Shown here in pieces: positions 9,751 to 23,360 of a stretch of DNA of 64,000 bases. The notes below the pieces were generated by a model. The model searched no databases. It saw only the letters and a program-made list of their open reading frames with translations, and was not told where the DNA came from. The DNA is from Taudactylus pleione (lineage: Eukaryota; Chordata; Amphibia; Anura; Myobatrachidae): positions 434,001-498,000 of the forward strand of contig JAUIMM010000739.1 in assembly GCA_031769625.1 (NCBI GenBank), in the 5' to 3' direction. Every line of letters begins with the position of its first letter. The first letter of the stretch is position 1. Position numbers and translations under genes: made by a program.

Positions 9751-10434
9751 AATATAGTAAAGGGGTTCAACACTTCAAAATTATTGTTTTCCCCATAATT
9801 CCAATTACTATTGATGTAAACAAGCTCCAGAATAGCAACAAGTCAACAAATAATTACATTAAACCTCCATTTACCCATTTTGAGCATCTAATTCTGTGTT
9901 GGACGGATCTTGGACGGATCTCTCTTTGCGTGGGCGGTAACGCTGCCGTTACATACAAGAGATCTGTCATAGTGGGGGTGTCGCAGGCATGTAGCTAGAG
10001 GTCCGAGCGCACAGAGAAAAGAAGCCTGTTCCTGACGGATCCCTTCCTCCCAGTATGGGGCCGATGCTGACACTAATGATGACGGATAAATCTGCGCAGA
10101 TACTGGGATTAGCAGAAGTTGGTCCGGTGGCGTCACGCAAACACCGCCATTTTGCATCACACGCAGTATCAGCCTGTTTATGACCATGGATTGTATCCAT
10201 GTTTGTTGTTCTCTTCCTGCCTTGTGAAGGGAGCGGGAAAATGGCCGCCCGAGTCTTCAGATTCACTACTACCAAGAAATACTCACTGTTACATTTAAAC
10301 AATTTTTTTTTAGATTGTTTTGAAAGAATTTACAGGAAAGCGGAGTTTCCCTTCTCCTTTCTGTGTAATTAGTGTGAACAGTAATTCTACCCAGAGAAAA
10401 AAACATAGTGTAAAGTTTTGCCTACATTGCAATC
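9751..10434. other. No gene seen; contains a dispersed-repeat block
   Basis: The block at about 9985-10105 (CTGACGGATCCCTTCC, then GACACTAATGATGACGG) matches, with changes, the block at about 23400-23500 that follows the 21-bp array. This is a two-copy dispersed repeat of unknown type. The rest is unremarkable and leads directly into the 32-bp array. Confidence 0.5.
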
Positions 10435-13400
10435 TACCACAGCACTGGTAACACACGCTAGTGTATGTACACAGCACTGGTAACACACGCTAGTGTATGA
10501 GCACAGCACTGGTAACACACGCTAGTGTATGTACACAGCACTGGTAACACACGCTAGTGTATGAGCAGAGCACCGGTAACACACGCTAGTGTATGTGCAC
10601 AGCACCGGGAACACACGCTAGTGTATGTGCACAGCACCGGTAACACGCTAGTGTATGTGCACAGCACTGGAAACACACGCTAGTGTATGTGCACAGCACC
10701 GGTAACACACGCTAGTGTATGAGCACAGCACCGGTAACACACGCTAGTGTATGTGCTCAGCACCGGTAACACACGCTAGTGTATGCACAGCACCGGTAAC
10801 ACACGCTAGTGTATGAGCACGGTACCGGTAACACATGCTAGTGTATGAACACGGTACCGGTAACACACGCTAGTGTATGAGCACGGTACCGGTAACACAC
10901 CCTAGTGTATGTACACAGCACCGGTAACACACGCTAGTGTATGTGCACAGCACCGGTAACACACGCTAGTGTATGAGCACAGCACCGGGAACACACGCTA
11001 GTGTATGTGCACAGCATTGGGAACACACGCTAGTGTATGTGCACAGCACCGGGAACACACGCTAGTGTATGTGCACAGCACCGGGAACACACGCTAGTGT
11101 ATGTGCACAGCACCGGTAACACACCCTAGAGTATGTGCACAGTACCGGTAATACACGCTAGTGTATGAGCACAGCACCGGTAACACACGCTAGTGTATGA
11201 GCACAGCACCGGTAACACACGCTAGTGTATGAGCACAGCACCGGTAACACACGCTAGTGTATGTGCACAGCACCGGTAACACATGCTAGTGTATGTGCAC
11301 AGCACCGGTAACACACGCTAGTGTATGAGCACAGCACCGGTAACACACGCTAGTGTATGAGCACGGTACCGGTAACACACGCTAGCACCGGTAACACACG
11401 CTAGTGTATGAGCACAGCACCGAGAACACACGCTAGTGTATGTGCACAGCATCGGGAACACACGCTAGTGTATGTGCACAGCACCGGGAACACACACTAG
11501 TGTATGTGCACAGCACCGGTAACACACGCTAGTGTATGAGCACAGCACCGGTACCACACCCTAGTGTATGTGCACAGTACCGGTAACACACGCTAGTGTA
11601 TGAGCACAGTACCGGTAACATACGCTAGTGTATGAGCACAGTACCGGTAACACACGCTAGTGCATGCACAGCACCGGTAACACACGATAGTGTATGAGCA
11701 CAGCATCGGTAACACACGCTAGTGTATGTGCACAGCACCGGTAACACACGCTAGTGTATGAGCACAGCACCGGGAGCACACGCTAGTGTATGTGCACAGC
11801 ATCGGGAACACACACTAATGTATGTGCACAGCACCGGGAACACACGCTAGTGTATGTGCACAGCACCGGTAACACACGCTAGTGTATGAGCACAGTACCG
11901 GTAACACACCCTAGTGTATGTGCACAGTACCGGTAACACACGCTAGTGTATGTGCACAGTACCGGGAACACACGCTAGTGTATGAGCACAGCACCGGGAA
12001 CACACGCTAGTGTATGAGCACAGCACCGGTAACACACGCTAGTGTATGAGCACAGCACTGGTAACACACGCTAGTGTATGAGCAAAGTCCCGGTATCACA
12101 ACACGCTAGTGGATGAGCACAGCACCGGAAACACACACCAGTGGATGAGCACAGCACCGGTAACACACGCTAGTGGATGAGCACAGCACCGGTAACACAT
12201 GCTAGTGTATGAGCACAGCACTGGTAACACACGCACCGGAAACACACGCTAGTGTATGAGCACAGCACCGGTAACACACGCTAGTGGATGAGCACAGCAC
12301 CAGAAACACACACCAGTGGATGAGCACAGCACCGGTAACACACGCTAGTGTATGAGCACAGTACCGGGAACACATGCTAGTGTATGAGCACAACACCGGT
12401 AACACACGCTAGTGTATGAGCACAGCACCGGGAACACACGCTAGTGTATGAGCACAGCACCGGTAACACACGCTAGTGTATGAGCAAAGCATCGGGAACA
12501 CACGCTAGTGTATGAGCACAGTACCGGTAACACACGCTAGTGTATGTGCACAGTACCTGAAACACACGCTAGTGTATGAGCACAGTACCGGTAACACACG
12601 TTAGTGTATGAGCACAGCACCGGTAACACACGCTAGAGGATGAGCACAGCACCGGAAACACATACCAGTGGATGAGCACAGCACCGGTAACACACGCTAG
12701 TGTATGAGCACAGTACCGGTAACACGCTAGTGTATGTGCACAGCACCGGTAACACACGCTAGTGTATGAGCACAGCACCGGTAACACACGCTAGTGTATG
12801 TGCATAGCACCGGTAACACACGCTAGTGAACACACGCTAGTGTATGTGCACAGCACCGGGAACACACGATAGTGTATGTGCACAGCACCGGGAACACACG
12901 CTAGTGTATGAGCACAGTACCGGTAACTCACGCTAGTGGGTGAGCACAGCACCTGTAACACACGCTAGTGTATGAGCACAGCACCGGTAACACACGCTAG
13001 TGTATGAGCACAGCACCGGGAACACACGCTAGTGGATGAGCACAGCACCAGAAACACACACCAGTGGATGAGCACAGCACCGGTAACACACGCTAGTGTA
13101 TGAGCACAGTACCGGGAACACACGCTAGTGTATGAGCACAGCACCGGTAACACACGCTGGTGTATGAGCACAGTACCGGTAACTCACGCTAGTGGGTGAG
13201 CACAGCCGGTAACACACGCTAGTGGGTGAGCACAGCCGGTAACACACGCTAGTGTGTGAGCACAGCACCGGTAACACACGCTAGTGTGTGAGCACAGCAC
13301 CGGTAACACACGCTAGTGTATGAGCACAGCACCGGGAACACACGCTAGTGTCTGAGCACAGCACCGGGAACACACGCTAGTGTATGAGCACAGCACCGGG

Positions 13401-16400
13401 AACACACGCTAGTGTATGAGCACAGCACCGGGAACACACGCTAGTGTATGAGCACAGCACCGGGAACACACGCAAGTGTATGAGCACAGTACCGGTAACA
13501 CACGCTAGTGTATGAGCACAGAACCGGTAACACACGCTAGTGTATGAGCACAGCACCGGTAACTCACGCTAGTGGATGAGCACAGCACCGGTAACACACG
13601 CTAGTGTATGAACACGGTACCGGTAACACACGCTAGTGTATGAGCACGGTACCGGTAACACACGCTAGTGTATGTGCACGGCACCGGTAACACACGCTAG
13701 TGTATGAGCACGGCACCGGTAACACACGCTAGTGTATGAGCACGGCACCGGGAACACACGCTAGTGTATGTGCACGGCACCGGGAACACACGCAAGTGTA
13801 TGTGCACAGCACCGGGAACACACGCTAGTGTATGTGCACAGCACCGGTAACACACCCTAGAGTATGTGCACAGCACCGGTAACACACGCTAGTGTATGAG
13901 CACAGCACCGGTAACACACGCTAGTGTATGAGCACAGCACCGCTAACACACGCTAGTGTATGAGCACAGTACCGGTAACACACGCTAGTGTATGTGCACA
14001 GCACCGGTAACACACGCTAGTGTATGTGCACAGCACCGGTAACACACGCTAGTGTATGAGCACAGCACCGGTAACACACGCTAGTGTATGAGCACGGTAC
14101 CGGTAACACACGCTAGCACCGGTAACACACGCTAGTGTATGAGCACAGCACCGAGAACACACGCTAGTGTATGAGCACAGCACCGGTAACACACGCTAGT
14201 GTATGAGCACGGTACCGGTAACACACACTAGCACCGGTAACACACGCTAGTGTATGAGCACAGCACCGGGAACACACGCTAGTGTATGTGCACAGCACCG
14301 GTAACACACGCTAGTGTATGAGCGCAGCACCGGTAACACACCCTAGTGTATGTGCGCAGTACCGGTAACACACGCTAGTGTAAGAGCACAGTACCGGTAG
14401 CACACGCTAGTGTATGAGCACTGTACCGGTAACACACGCTAGTGTATGAGCACAGCACCGGTAACACATGCTAGTGTATGTACTCAGCACCGGTAACACA
14501 CGCTAGTGTATGTGCACAGCACCGGTAACACACGCTAGTGTATGAGCACAGCACCGGGAACACACGCTAGTGTATGTGCACAGCACCGGGAACACACGCA
14601 AGTTTATGTGCACAGCACCGGGAACACACGCTAGTGTATGTGCACAGCACCGGTAACACACGCTAGAGTATGTGCACAGTACCGGTAACACACGCTAGTG
14701 TATGAGCACAGCACCGGTAACACACGATAGTGTATGAGCACAGCACCGGTAACACACGCTAGTGTATGAGCACAGCACCGCTAACACACGATAGTGTATG
14801 AGCACAGCACCGGTAACACACGCTAGTGTATGTGCACAGCACCGGTAACACACGCTAGTGTATGTGCACAGCACCGGTAACACACGCTAGTGTATGAGCA
14901 CAGCACCGGTAACACACACGCTAGTGTATGAGCACGGTACCGGTAACACACGCTAGCACCGGTAACACACGCTAGTGTATGAGCACAGCACCGAGAACAC
15001 ACGCTAGTGTATGAGCACAGCACCGGTAACACACGCTAGTGTATGAGCACGGTACCGGTAACACACGCTAGCACCGGTAAAACACGCTAGTGTATGAGCA
15101 CAGCACCGAGAACACACGCTAGTGTATGTGCACAGCATAAGGAACACACGCTAGTGTATGTGCACAGCACCGAGAACACACGCTAGTGTATGTGCACAGC
15201 ACCGGGAACACACGCAAGTGTATGTGCACAGCACCGGGAACACACGCTAGTGTATGTGCACAGCACCGGTAATACACGCTAGTGTATGAGCACAGCATCG
15301 GTAACACACGCTAGTGTATGTGCATAGCACCGGTAACACACGCTAGTGTATGTGCACAGCACCGGGAACACACGCTAGTGTATGAGCACAGTACCGGTAA
15401 CACACGCTAGTGTATGTGCACAGCACCGGTAACACACGCTAGTGTATGTGCACAGCACCGGTAACACACGCTAGTGTATGAGCACAGCACCGGTAACACA
15501 CGCTAGTGTATGAGCATGGTACCGGTAACACACGCTAGCACCGGTAACACACGCCAGTGTATGAGCACAGCACCGAGAACACACGCTAGTGTATGAGCAC
15601 AGCACCGGTAACACACGCTAGTGTATGAGCACGGTACTGGTAACACACGCTAGCACCGGTAACACACGCTAGTGTATGAGCACAGCACCGAGAACACACG
15701 CTAGTGTATGTGCACAGCACCAGGAACACATGCTAGTGTATGTGCACAGCACCGGTAACACACGCTAGTGTATGAGCACAGCACCGGTAACACACCCTAG
15801 TGTATGTGCACAGTACCAGTAACACACGCTAGTGTATGAGCACAGTACCGGTAACGCACGCTAGTGTATGAGCACAGTACCGGTAACACACGCTAGTGCA
15901 TGCACAGCACCGGTAACACACGCTAGTGTATGAGTACAGCACCGGTAACACACGCTAGTGTATGTACACAGCACCGTTAACACACGCTAGTGTATGTACA
16001 CAGCACCGTTAACACACGCTAGTGTATGTGCACAGCACCGGTAACACACGCTAGTGTATGAGCACAGCACCGGGAGCACACGCTAGTGTATGTGCACAGC
16101 ATTGGGAACACGCGCTAATGTATGTGCACAGCACCGGGAACACACGCTAGTGTATGTGCACAGCACCGGTAACACACGCTAGTGTATGAGCACAGTACCG
16201 GTAACACACCCTAGTGTATGTGCACAGTACCGGTAACACACACTAGTGTATGTGCACAGTACCGGTAACACACGCTAGTGTATGTGCACAGTACCGGGAA
16301 CACACGCTAGTGTATGAGCACAGCACCGGGAACACACGCTAGTGTATGAGCACAGCACAGGTAACACACGCTACTGTATGAGCACAGCACTGGTAACACA

Positions 16401-17785
16401 CGCTAGTGTATGAGCACAGTACCGGTAACACAACACGCTAGTGGATGAGCACAGCACCGGAAACACACACCAGTGGATGAGCACAGCACCGGTAACACAC
16501 GCTAGTGGATGAGCACAGCACCGGTAACACATGCTAGTGTATGAGCACAGCACTGGTAACACACGCACCGGAAACACACGCTAGTGTATGAGCACTGCAC
16601 CGGTAACACACGCTAGTAGATGAGCACAGCACCAGAAACACACACCAGTGGATGAGCACAGCACCGGTAACACACGCTAGTGTATGAGCACAGCACTGGT
16701 AACACACGCTGGTGTATGAGCACAGTACCGGTAACTCACGCTAGTGGGTGAGCACAGCCGGTAACACACGCTGGTGTGTGAGCACAGCACCGGTAACACA
16801 CGCTAGTGTGTGAGCACAGCACCGGGAACACACGCTAGTGTCTGAGCACAGCACCGGGAACACACGCTAGTGTATGAGCACAGCACCGGTAACACACGCT
16901 AGTGTATGAGCACAGCATCGGGAACACACGGAAGTGTATGAGCACAGTACCAGTAACACACGCTAGTGTATGAGCACAGTACCGGTAACACACGCTAGTG
17001 TATGAGCACAGTACTGGTAACTCACGCTAGTGGATGAGCACAGCACCGGTAACACACGCTAGTGTATGAGCACAGTACCGGTAACACACGCTAGTGTATG
17101 TGCACAGTACCGGGAACACACGCAAGTGTATGAGCACAGCACCGGTAACACACGCTAGTGTATGAGCACAGTACCGGTAAAACACGCTAGTGTATGTGCA
17201 CAGCACCGGTAACACATGCTAGTGTATGAGCACAGTACCGGTAACACACGCTAGTGTATGAGCACAGTACCGGTAACACACGCTAGTGTATGAGCACAGT
17301 ACCGGTAACTCACGCTAGTGGATGAGCACTGCACCGGTAACACGCTAGTGGATGAGCACAGTACCAGTAACACACGCTAGTGTATGTGCACAGTACCGGG
17401 AACACACACTAGTGTATGAGCACAGTATCGGTAACACACGCTAGTGTATGAGCACAGCACCGGTAACACACGCTAGTGTATGAGCACAGTACCGGTAACA
17501 CACGCTAGTGTATGAGCACAGCACCGGTAACACACGCTAGTGTATGAGCACAGCACCGGTAACACACGCTAGTGTATGAGCACTGCACCGGTAAGACACG
17601 CCAGTGGATGAGCACAGTACCGGTAACACACGCTAGTGTATGAGCACAGTACCGGTAACACACGCTAGTGTATGAGCACAGTACCGGTAACACACGCTAG
17701 TGTATGAGCACTGCACCGGTAACACACGCTAGTGTATGAGCACTGCACCGGTAACACACGCCAGTGGGTGAGCACAGCACTGTGT
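10435..17785. repeat. Minisatellite, 32-bp unit, about 230 copies
   Basis: The unit is about 32 bp, with core CACCGGTAACACACGCTAG followed by TGTATGAGCACAG. Shorter variant units occur (for example a CTAGCACCGGTAACAC fusion at 11382, 14114, 14950 and 15537). Most differences between copies fall on the two CpG sites (CACCGG/CACTGG, ACACGC/ACATGC/ACACAC), as expected from methylated-CpG decay. Because 32 is not a multiple of 3, open frames on the minus strand cycle through all three registers. They are repeat artefacts, not proteins. Confidence 0.97.
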
Positions 17786-17935
17786 AAGGGGCTCTATTAC
17801 GGGGGGTGACACAAGGTCATGCTGCTGCAAATGTCATACCAAAGGCGTGCGCATAAAAATGGGGCATGGCCTTGTGACAGCTAGGCCATGGGCCATTGTT
17901 GTGCGTGCGCCATCGGCGAGGCATGCAATCATGAG
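17786..17935. other. Unique spacer between two related arrays
   Basis: About 150 bp of non-repetitive sequence separates the 32-bp array from the 45-bp array. It contains short inverted segments (GGGGCATGGCCTTGTGAC and GCTAGGCCATGGGCC). No gene is seen. Confidence 0.7.
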
Positions 17936-19060
17936 ACATGCATTCTAGCATAGCACTGGTAACACATACTAGTGGACAAGACAAGCAATCTGGTATAGCA
18001 CTGGTAACACACGCTAGTGGATAAGACATGCAATCTGGTATAACACTGGTAACACACGCTAGTGGATGAGACATGCAATCTGGTATAACACTGGTAACAC
18101 ACGCTAGCGGATGAGACATGCAATCTGTTATAACACTGGTAACACACGCTAGTGGATGAGACATGCAATCTGGTATAGCACTGGTAACACACGCTAGTGG
18201 ATGAGACATGCAATCTTTTATAACACTGGTAACACACGCTAGTGGATGAGACATGCAGTCTAGCATAGCACTGGCAACACATACTAGTGGATAAGACATG
18301 CAATCTGGTATAGCACTGGTAACACACGCTAGTGGATGAGACATGCAATCTGGTATAACACTGGTAACAAACGCTAGTGGATGAGACATGCAATCTGGTA
18401 TAGCATTGGTAACACACGCTAGTGGATAAGACATGCAATCTTGTATAACACTGGTAACACGCTAGCGGATGAGACACGCAGTCTGGTATAACACTGGTAA
18501 CACACGCTAGTGGATGAGACACGCAGTCTGGTATAGCACTGGTAACACACGCTAGTGGATGAGACATGCAATCTTGTATAACACTGGTAACACACGCTAG
18601 TGGATGAGACATGCAATCTGGTATAACACTTGTAACACGCTAGTGGATGAGACATGCAATCTGTTATAACACTGGTAAAACACGCTAGTGGATGAGACAT
18701 GCAATCTGGTATAACACTGGTAACACGCACTAGTGGATGAGACATGCTAGTGGTAACACACGCTAGCGGATAAGACATGCAATCTGGTATAACACTGGTA
18801 ACACACGCTAGTGGATGAGACATGCAATCTGGTATAACACTGGTAACACACGCTAGTGGATGACACATGCAGTCTGGTATAGCACTGGTAACACTCGCTA
18901 GCGGATGAGACATGCAATCTGGTATAAAACTTGTAACACGCTAGTGGATAAGACATGCAATCTGTTATAACACTGGTAACACACGCTAGTGGATGAGACA
19001 TGCAATCTTGTATAACACTGGTAACACGCTAGTGGATGAGCACAGCACTCGTAACACGCT
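17936..19060. repeat. Minisatellite, 45-bp unit derived from the 32-bp unit
   Basis: The unit is about 45 bp and there are about 24 copies. It keeps the CACTGGTAACACACGCTAG core of the neighbouring 32-bp array and adds ACATGCAATCTGGTAT. As 45 is divisible by 3, one minus-strand frame stays open and repeats a 15-residue peptide containing HPLACVTSVIPDC. There is no start context, splice signal or conserved domain, so coding is rejected. Confidence 0.95.
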
Positions 19061-19061
19061 A

Positions 19062-21830
19062 GATTACACACGCACACACCAGCTGCTGTACACTATTACT
19101 CCCTGTGATACTCACGCACACACCAGCTGCTGTACACTATTACTCCCTGTGATACTCACGCACACACCAGCTGCTGTACACTATTACTCCCTGTGATACT
19201 CACGCACACACCAGCTGCTGTACACTATTACTCCCTGTGATACTCACGCACACACCAGCTGCTGTACACTATTACTCCCTGTGATACTCTCGCACACACC
19301 AGCTGCTGTACACTATTACTCCCTGTGATACTCTCGCACACACCAGCTGCTGTACACTATTACTCCCTGTGATACTCACGCACACACCAGCTGCTGTACA
19401 CTATTACTCCCTGTGATACTCACGCACACACCAGCTGCTGTACACTATTACTCCCTGTGATACTCACGCACACACCAGCTGCTGTACACTATTACTCCCT
19501 GTGATACTCACGCACACACCAGCTGCTGTACACTATTACTCCCTGTGATACTCACGCACACACCAGCTGCTGTACACTATTACTCCCTGTGATGTACACA
19601 CCAGCTGCTGTACACTATTACTCCCTGTGATACTCACGCACACACCAGCTGTTGTACACTATTACTCCCTGTGATACTCACGCACACACCAGCTGCTGTA
19701 CACTATTACTCCCTGTGATACTCACGCACACACCAGCTGCTGTACACTATTACTCCCTGTGATACTCACGCACACACCAGCTGCTGTACACTATTACTCC
19801 CTGTGATACTCTCGCACACACCAGCTGCTGTACACTATTACTCCCTGTGATACTCTCGCACACACCAGCTGCTGTACACTATTACTCCCTGTGATACTCA
19901 CGCACACACCAGCTGCTGTACACTATTACTCCCTGTGATACTCTCGCACACACCAGCTGCTGTACACTATTACTCCCTGTGATACTCACGCACACACCAG
20001 CTGCTGTACACTATTACTCCCTGTGATACTCACGCACACACCAGCTGCTGTACACTATTACTCCCTGTGATACTCACGCACACACCAGCTGCTGTACACT
20101 ATTACTCCCTGTGATGTACACACCAGCTGCTGTACACTATTACTCCCTGTGATACTCACGCACACACCAGCTGCTGTACACTATTACTCCCTGTGATACT
20201 CACGCACACACCAGCTGCTGTACACTATTACTCCTTGTGATACTCACGCACACACCAGCTGCTGTACACTATTACTCCCTGTGATACTCACGCACACACC
20301 AGCTGCTGTACACTATTACTCCCTGTGATACTCACGCACACACCAGCTGCTGTACACTATTACTCCCTGTGATACTCACGCACACACCAGCTGCTGTACA
20401 CTATTACTCCCTGTGATACTCACGCACACACCAGCTGCTGTACACTATTACTCCCTGTGATACTCTCGCACACACCAGCTGCTGTACACTATTACTCCCT
20501 GTGATACTCTCGCACACACCAGCTGCTGTACACTATTACTCCCTGTGATACTCACGCACACACCAGCTGCTGTACACTATTACTCCCTGTGATACTCACG
20601 CACACACCAGCTGCTGTACACTATTACTCCCTGTGATACTCACGCACACACCAGCTGCTGTACACTATTACTCCCTGTGATACTCACGCACACACCAGCT
20701 GCTGTACACTATTACTCCCTGTGATACTCCCGCACACACCAGCTGCTGTACACTATTACTCCCTGTGATACTCACGCACACACCAGCTGCTGTACACTAT
20801 TACTCCCTGTGATACTCACGCACACACCAGCTGCTGTACACTATTACTCCCTGTGATACTCACGCACACACCAGCTGCTGTACACTATTACTCCCTGTGA
20901 TACTCACGCACACACCAGCTGCTGTACACTATTACTCCCTGTGATACTCACGCACACACCAGCTGCTGTACACTATTACTCCCTGTGATACTCACGCACA
21001 CACCAGCTGCTGTACACTATTACTCCCTGTGATACTCACGCACACACCAGCTGCTGTACACTATTACTCCCTGTGATACTCTCGCACACACCAGCTGCTG
21101 TACACTATTACTCCCTGTGATACTCACGCACACACCAGCTGCTGTACACTATTACTCCCTGTGATGTACACACCAGCTGCTGTACACTATTACTCCCTGT
21201 GATACTCACGCACACACCAGCTGCTGTACACTATTACTCCCTGTGATACTCACGCACACACCAGCTGCTGTACACTATTACTCCCTGTGATACTCACGCA
21301 CACACCAGCTGCTGTACACTATTACTCCCTGTGATACTCACGCACACACCAGCTGCTGTACACTATTACTCCCTGTGATACTCACGCACACACCAGCTGC
21401 TGTACACTATTACTCCCTGTGATACTCACGCACACACCAGCTGCTGTACACTATTACTCCCTGTGATACTCACGCACACACCAGCTGCTGTACACTATTA
21501 CTCCCTGTGATACTCACGCACACACCAGCTGCTGTACACTATTACTCCCTGTGATACTCACGCACACACCAGCTGCTGTACACTATTACTCCCTGTGATA
21601 CTCTCGCACACACCAGCTGCTGTACACTATTACTCCCTGTGATACTCACGCACACACCAGCTGCTGTACACTATTACTCCCTGTGATACTCACGCACACA
21701 CCAGCTGCTGTACACTATTACTCCCTGTGATACTCTCGCACACACCAGCTGCTGTACACTATTACTCCCTGTGATACTCATGCACACACCAGCTGCTGTA
21801 CACTATTACTCCCTGTGATACTCACGCACA
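19062..21830. repeat. Minisatellite, 44-bp unit, very homogeneous, about 63 copies
   Basis: The unit is 44 bp, including CACACACCAGCTGCTGTACA and CTATTACTCCCTGTGATACT. Copies are nearly identical. The main variation is CTCGCAC versus CACGCAC, plus occasional short units with a GTGATGTACACACC junction (near 19590, 20113 and 21163). Low divergence indicates recent amplification or homogenisation, in contrast to the adjoining 32-bp array. Confidence 0.97.
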
Positions 21831-22049
21831 ATGTAGTAAGAAGTGAATTAATCTTCCGGTATATTTTTACAGCTTGTGGAAATGAAATGCAAGCAATGAT
21901 CTGTGCCCTGGATATAGCAATCCATATATACATACACAGGAAGGCGGCACTCAGGTAAGTAAATACTCACGCGCCAGTTTTTTTCTCAGTGACCAAATAT
22001 GTTATCTAAACATTTTGTCAGGGTGCTCACAGCAATACAAGCAATAACG
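21831..22049. other. Unique spacer
   Basis: Short non-repetitive sequence between two arrays, with no gene or motif recognised. Confidence 0.6.
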
Positions 22050-22380
22050 ACGTGGGGTCCTGGGGAATAGGTGGGGCCGATGCACACATGGCAAAGGGGG
22101 AGCAGAGGCACTCCTGGGAAAGGGAGAAGAGAGGCACTCCTGAGGTAGGTGGGGCAGAGGCACACATGGCAAAGGGGGAGCAGAGGCACTCATGGGAAAG
22201 GGAGAAGAGAGGCACTCCTGAGGTAGGTGGGCACAGCACACATGGCAAAGAGGAGCAGAGGTACTCCTGGGAAAGGGAGAACAGAGGCACTCCTGAGGTA
22301 GTTCGGGCATAGGCTCACATGGGAAAGGGAGAGCAGAGCAGAAGAGCAGGAAGTTGAGGCGGAGGCACACATGGGAATGG
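22050..22380. repeat. Tandem repeat, 78-bp unit, about 4 copies
   Basis: The repeat carries CACACATGGCAAAGGGGGAG and GGCACTCCTGAGGTAGGTGG blocks about every 78 bp (22083, 22161, 22237). Since 78 is divisible by 3, open frames appear on both strands. They have no domain and are treated as artefacts. Confidence 0.85.
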
Positions 22381-22404
22381 AGGGGCAGACAATGAGGCGG
22401 ATGC

Positions 22405-23360
22405 TAGGATTACTACTGGCATGTCTGGGATTAGTACTGGCATGTCTGGGATTAGCAGTGGCATGTCTGGGATTAGTACTGACATGTCTGGGATTAGCAC
22501 TGGCATGTCTGGGATTAGTACTGGCATGTCTGGGATTAGTACTGGCATATCTGGGATTAGCAGTGGCATGTCTGGGATTAGCAGTGGCATGTCTGGGATT
22601 AGCAGTGGCATGTCTGGGATTAGTACTGGCATATCTGGGATTAGCAGTGGCATGTCTGGGATTAGCAGTGGCATGTCTGGGATTAGTACTGGCATGTCTG
22701 GGATTAGCAGTGGCATGTTGGGAATTAGTACTGGCATGTCGGGGATTAGTACTGGTATGTCTGGGATTAGTACTGGCATGTCGGGGATTAGTACTGGCAT
22801 GTCAGGGATTAGTACTGGCATGTCTGAGATTAGTTCTGGCATGTCTGGGATTAGCAGTGGCATGTCTGGGATTAGTACTGGCATGTCTGGGATTAGTACT
22901 GGCATGACTGGGATTAGCAGTGGCATGTCAGGGATTAGTACTGGCATGTCTGGGATTAGTACTGGCATGTCTGGGATTAGTACAGGCATGTCAGGGATTA
23001 GTACTGGCATGTCTGGGATTAGCAGTGGCATGTCTGGGATTAGCAGTGGCATGTCTGGGATTAGTACTGGCATGGCTGGGATTAGCACTGGCATGTCTGG
23101 GATTAGCACTGGCATGTCTGGGATTAGTACTGGCATGTCGGGGATTAGTACTGGCATGTCTGGGATTAGTACTGGCATGTCGGGGATTAGTACTGGCATG
23201 TTGGTGATTAGTACTGGCATGTCAGGGATTAGTACTGGCATGTCTGAGATTAGTTCTGGCATGTCTGGGATTAGTACTGGCATGTCTGGGATTAGTACTG
23301 GCATGTCTGGGATTAGTACTGGCATGTCTGGGATTAGTACTGGCATGTCTGGGATTAGTT
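22405..23360. repeat. Minisatellite, 21-bp unit, about 45 copies
   Basis: The unit is 21 bp, with core GGCATGTCTGGGATTAGTAC. With 7 codons per unit, long frames stay open on both strands: TGMSGIS on the plus strand and MPVLIPD on the minus. Both lack any upstream promoter, domain or splice context. The unit varies mainly at AGTACT/AGCAGT. Confidence 0.95.

Noticed and set aside
10435..17785. Centromeric or sex-linked satellite identity for the 32-bp array
   Set aside because: Nothing in the sequence speaks to chromosomal position, and the unit is far from the ~170-bp size common for centromeric satellites.
17817..18913. Long minus-strand open frames of up to 227 residues (HPLACVTSVIPDC repeats)
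   Set aside because: They exist only because the 45-bp unit is a multiple of three without stops. All three frames carry the same repeat and there is no promoter, splice site or domain.
10435..21830. CRISPR-like look of regularly spaced 32-45-bp repeats
   Set aside because: Repeats are directly adjacent, with no unique spacers and no cas genes, in eukaryotic repeat-rich DNA. They are minisatellites.
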